Source: Cloeon dipterum (Eukaryota > Arthropoda > Insecta > Ephemeroptera > Baetidae). Taken from it: a DNA stretch of 64,000 bases. The stretch spans positions 7,306,501 to 7,370,500 of the forward strand of contig NC_088787.1 in assembly GCF_949628265.1 (NCBI RefSeq), in the 5' to 3' direction. The position numbers were made by a program, and so were the translations under genes. Below are positions 61,350 through 64,000 of the stretch, one piece after another; positions within the stretch are counted from its first letter, which is position 1, and each line of letters begins with the position of its first letter. The notes beneath the pieces were generated by a model. It searched no databases and was not told the origin of the DNA. It was given only the letters and a program-made list of their open reading frames with translations.

Positions 61350-63961
61350 ATGCAGTCGTCAAGGTGGAAAACGGATGCGGGAAACCCGTTCAAAGCCACC
61401 CAAAAGGTTCGCACATTCATAATTACGGTGAAGCCGTTGATCAGATTGAATTTTACACATTCCTACGGATTTGAATTTTCAGTGGAATGCAGCGGTTGAC
61501 ATTTTCCGCGTGGAAATGCCCGTGAAGAGCCACCGGCACTTCTTGCGGAATTACGAGGATACGTTCACAGGCGCCGAGGCGGCCACCTGGTTCCTGGCCA
61601 AACTGCAGGGCAGCAACCACTTCGAGTACCTGAGCAAGAGCCAAGTGATCGCTTTGCTGGACAAGTTCCTCAAGGCAAAAGTGTTTGAGCCTGTGCTCAG
61701 TGACAAATCGAATGAGTTCAAGCCAAATAACACGCTCTACCAGTAAGAGAAAATAATTTTTCAAGCTTAAGAAAGCGTTATTAATTTTATCAATTCAGGT
61801 TTCCAAGCCGGTTGCCCCTGCGGACGGTTCCGATTCCCAATTTTGCGACTCTTCCTGTGCCCAGGGTCGTCAGTCCTGTTCGTCTGGCGCGTTCTCCAAT
61901 GAAAAGAAAAAGCTGTTCTGCTGAGAGTCTCACAGACCCGAAGCACTTTCTCGAGGACCTCAAAGCGCAGGCTGCCAAGAGGCAGAAAAACGCTCTTGAG
62001 ACGGAGAAAGTTTGGGAAACCATCCTTTTTGGGAGGTAAGATTTTAGGATATTCAATGAAATTCTTGTATTTAAATCTGTATTTAGGTTAGAGGCCTTAT
62101 TCGACGGGAAGGACATCCAGGAGTTGATTCCGCCAAATTTCATAAACGGCACTTGGATTGCCGAGAATGCAAACTACGACCCACCAGCCTCCATCAAAGA
62201 GTACTTTGAGAAAAATAAAAGGGATTTCCCTACTTGGGTGCAGGCGGCCATGAAGAATCTCTCCAACTGTGAGCAGATTTTAATCTGATGACAATTTTTA
62301 TATTAATTTTGATTATTACAGGGCCTTCAATATCAGGGTTTGGCGGCAGTCACACTTATGCTGGCTTCGAAAAGGACGTTCTGCTGGAGATAGTGAATTA
62401 TTTCAAAGCGTCAGAACAGCCTTTTATTTCTTGGGAACTGGCTGACATTTTCCGCTATGCCTTCATCTTCCTTGAAACGCAAGACTGCGACCTGAAAAGT
62501 GAGATTTTTTTATCTAATTAAGTGGGACAAAATGAACCAGATAATTTTTATCGACAAACGGTTTAGAGAGATAAAAATTCCATTATTTAATTTTTCCTTG
62601 TATTGTAAAACAAAATTTCTCAAAAATTATCTAAAAAATCAATTTATATCAGGCGTGAGCCAAGACTCGCTGCTTTCGCCGACAAAGTCATGGACTGAGC
62701 GTTTGAAGAGCATAGATCCAATTGACTACGAGGACGACTCGCTGTCTGTGGAGCAAGAAGTGCCTTGGAAGGTTCGCCCGGCGAGTACCAATCCCTTCAT
62801 CGACTACACGCACGAGAGCATCAATATGAGCCAGTTAGCCGCCTACAAACTGCCTCCAGACACTTGCTTCGAAACCGCATTCACCACGGAGAGCCCCACA
62901 ACCAGGGTCGTCCACACTGGCACTCTAAAGTTCAATAGACTCAGGTATTTAACTATTTTATCACTTAATCTGATGGATAATTTAATTGTGTACCCTCTGC
63001 TGCTTAAAATGGATAGAACTGGAATGGTATAACATTTTTAAACTTGTTAACTTTTGAAAATGATTAATTTTTTGCTGAGTTGCATTTGGTTACCACCCCT
63101 TTTTTCAGCACTGTTTTTTACCACTCAATTTTTACCAATTTATTGCCCTAGAAATTAATTTATTTCATTTTTCCCCTGCGAAAATCTAAAATTTGCGGTC
63201 GGAGTGGCCAAAATTTTGTCTACTTTTCAGATTTTTTCTTTTAAATTGCCATTTGCTGTCTCAATTTCTCCAAATATTTCTCTCTGACAATTTTTTTGGT
63301 TGAGGTCACGAGCAAATAATTAGAAAATTATTGAAAGCTGAAGGTGAAAACATTGCCTGCAGGAAACTGGTTAACATGGAAAAAGCCGATTTTTACCACT
63401 GCATTTCTGAAAAAATCGGGGTTTTTCAACCCTTTTTTGCATTTTGCTATTTTTCTCAGTGCTCTTACGTTTAATTTAGTTCAATATAATTTACATTATA
63501 TTGGAAAGGAAAGTACTATTATATTTTGATTGAGGAAACTAGCTAAAAATTATCTTTTAAAATACACTAAAATAATTATTTGTATCTTACCTAATCATCT
63601 TTCAGGGATAAGCAAAACCGCAGTCGGTCGTCGGACAACATTTTCGAGCAAGACTCATGGCACTCTGTCTCGCATTTGGAGAAAGAAATGTCATCGCTGA
63701 GTGTGGAAAGGTCAACAAACCCTTTCGAACCGTGCCATTCAAGGAGCCACTCAGGAGGCTACGTCAATCTGGGCTTGTCCGATTCCGTAGAGGAAGAGCC
63801 GCCCCTTGAAGAGCTCAACATGAGCACTGCCCTGGCCACCATCAAGGTGCTGGCCAAGAAGGCAAAGCAGGGCAGGAAGCTCGAGGACCAGTCGCTCAAC
63901 TGCAACACCAGTGTCGCCTCCACGAAGACCACAGCTAGTAGAGCAACAACTGTTGCTTCGG
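61350..63961 (+). CDS. DEPDC1: DEPDC1-like DEP-domain protein, 5' part
   Basis: Coding exons: 61350-61406, 61483-61742, 61799-62035, 62087-62268, 62322-62498, 62653-62944, 63606-63961, with phase-matched joins. The last exon ends at a GTAGGT donor and the gene runs on past the window. 520 residues are visible. A DEP domain spans about 20-108: FRVEMPVKSHRHFLRNYEDT, FTGAEAATWFLAKL, VIALLDKFLKAKVFEPV and LYQFPS, the layout typical of DEPDC1A/B. The region from about 185-305 (WVQAAMKNLSNWPS, FRYAFIFLETQ) corresponds to the start of the divergent RhoGAP-like part. A Ser/Pro/acidic-rich region follows. Vertebrate DEPDC1 proteins are cell-cycle-regulated and act in mitosis and membrane-linked Rho signalling. 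The start is the first ATG, followed by 19 codons and a donor at 61407. Confidence 0.88.
62945..63605. other. Intron of the DEPDC1-like gene
   Basis: At 661 bases this is the longest intron of the visible part. AT-rich, with no repeat or RNA gene recognised. Confidence 0.5.
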
Positions 63962-64000
63962 GTAGGTTTTGTTTTTCTAAATATACAAATTCTTTGTTAT

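Overview
This window looks like nuclear DNA of an arthropod, most likely an insect. GC-rich coding exons with GT-AG (and some GC-AG) introns sit in AT-rich non-coding DNA full of short inverted-repeat transposons. The protein families are animal ones: PDZ scaffold, PAN/ZP matrix protein, Cys-loop channel, PP1 phosphatase and DEPDC1. I cannot name the species. Gene models were built by hand: exon ends were chosen so that splice sites, reading phase and family conservation agree. All five confident genes are on the + strand.

Layout. (1) 566-6989: 3' part of a multi-PDZ scaffold resembling LNX (ligand of Numb protein X), with the 5' end outside the window. (2) 7100-27100: about 20 kb without a confident gene. 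It holds a composite inverted-repeat element at 7100-11027 rich in CACGTG palindromes, several MITE families, GC-rich islands at 17.0-18.1, 20.0-20.4, 22.5-22.9 and 25.0-25.4 kb, and two cryptic minus-strand exons near 8.3-9.2 kb. (3) 27112-44652: a 27-exon gene for a secreted/membrane protein of about 1886 residues with twelve PAN/apple domains in four repeated triads, a ZP domain, a furin-like site and a C-terminal transmembrane helix. It belongs to the NompA/Trynity type of apical extracellular matrix proteins. (4) 48521-57283: a nine-exon Cys-loop ligand-gated channel of 465 residues with the anion-channel PAR signature before TM2. (5) 58226-60136: a five-exon PP1-type serine/threonine phosphatase catalytic subunit of 329 residues with an intact active site and unusual termini. 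(6) 61350 to the window end: the 5' part of a DEPDC1-like gene with an N-terminal DEP domain.

The five genes do not form a pathway; they are ordinary eukaryotic neighbours with their own functions. The most unusual items are the 12-PAN triad architecture, three GC-AG introns in three different genes, two hAT-like MITE families dated by 8-bp target duplications (one copy carrying a nested insertion), and the CACGTG-rich element with its cryptic minus-strand exons. No RNA genes, CRISPR arrays or viral genes were recognised.
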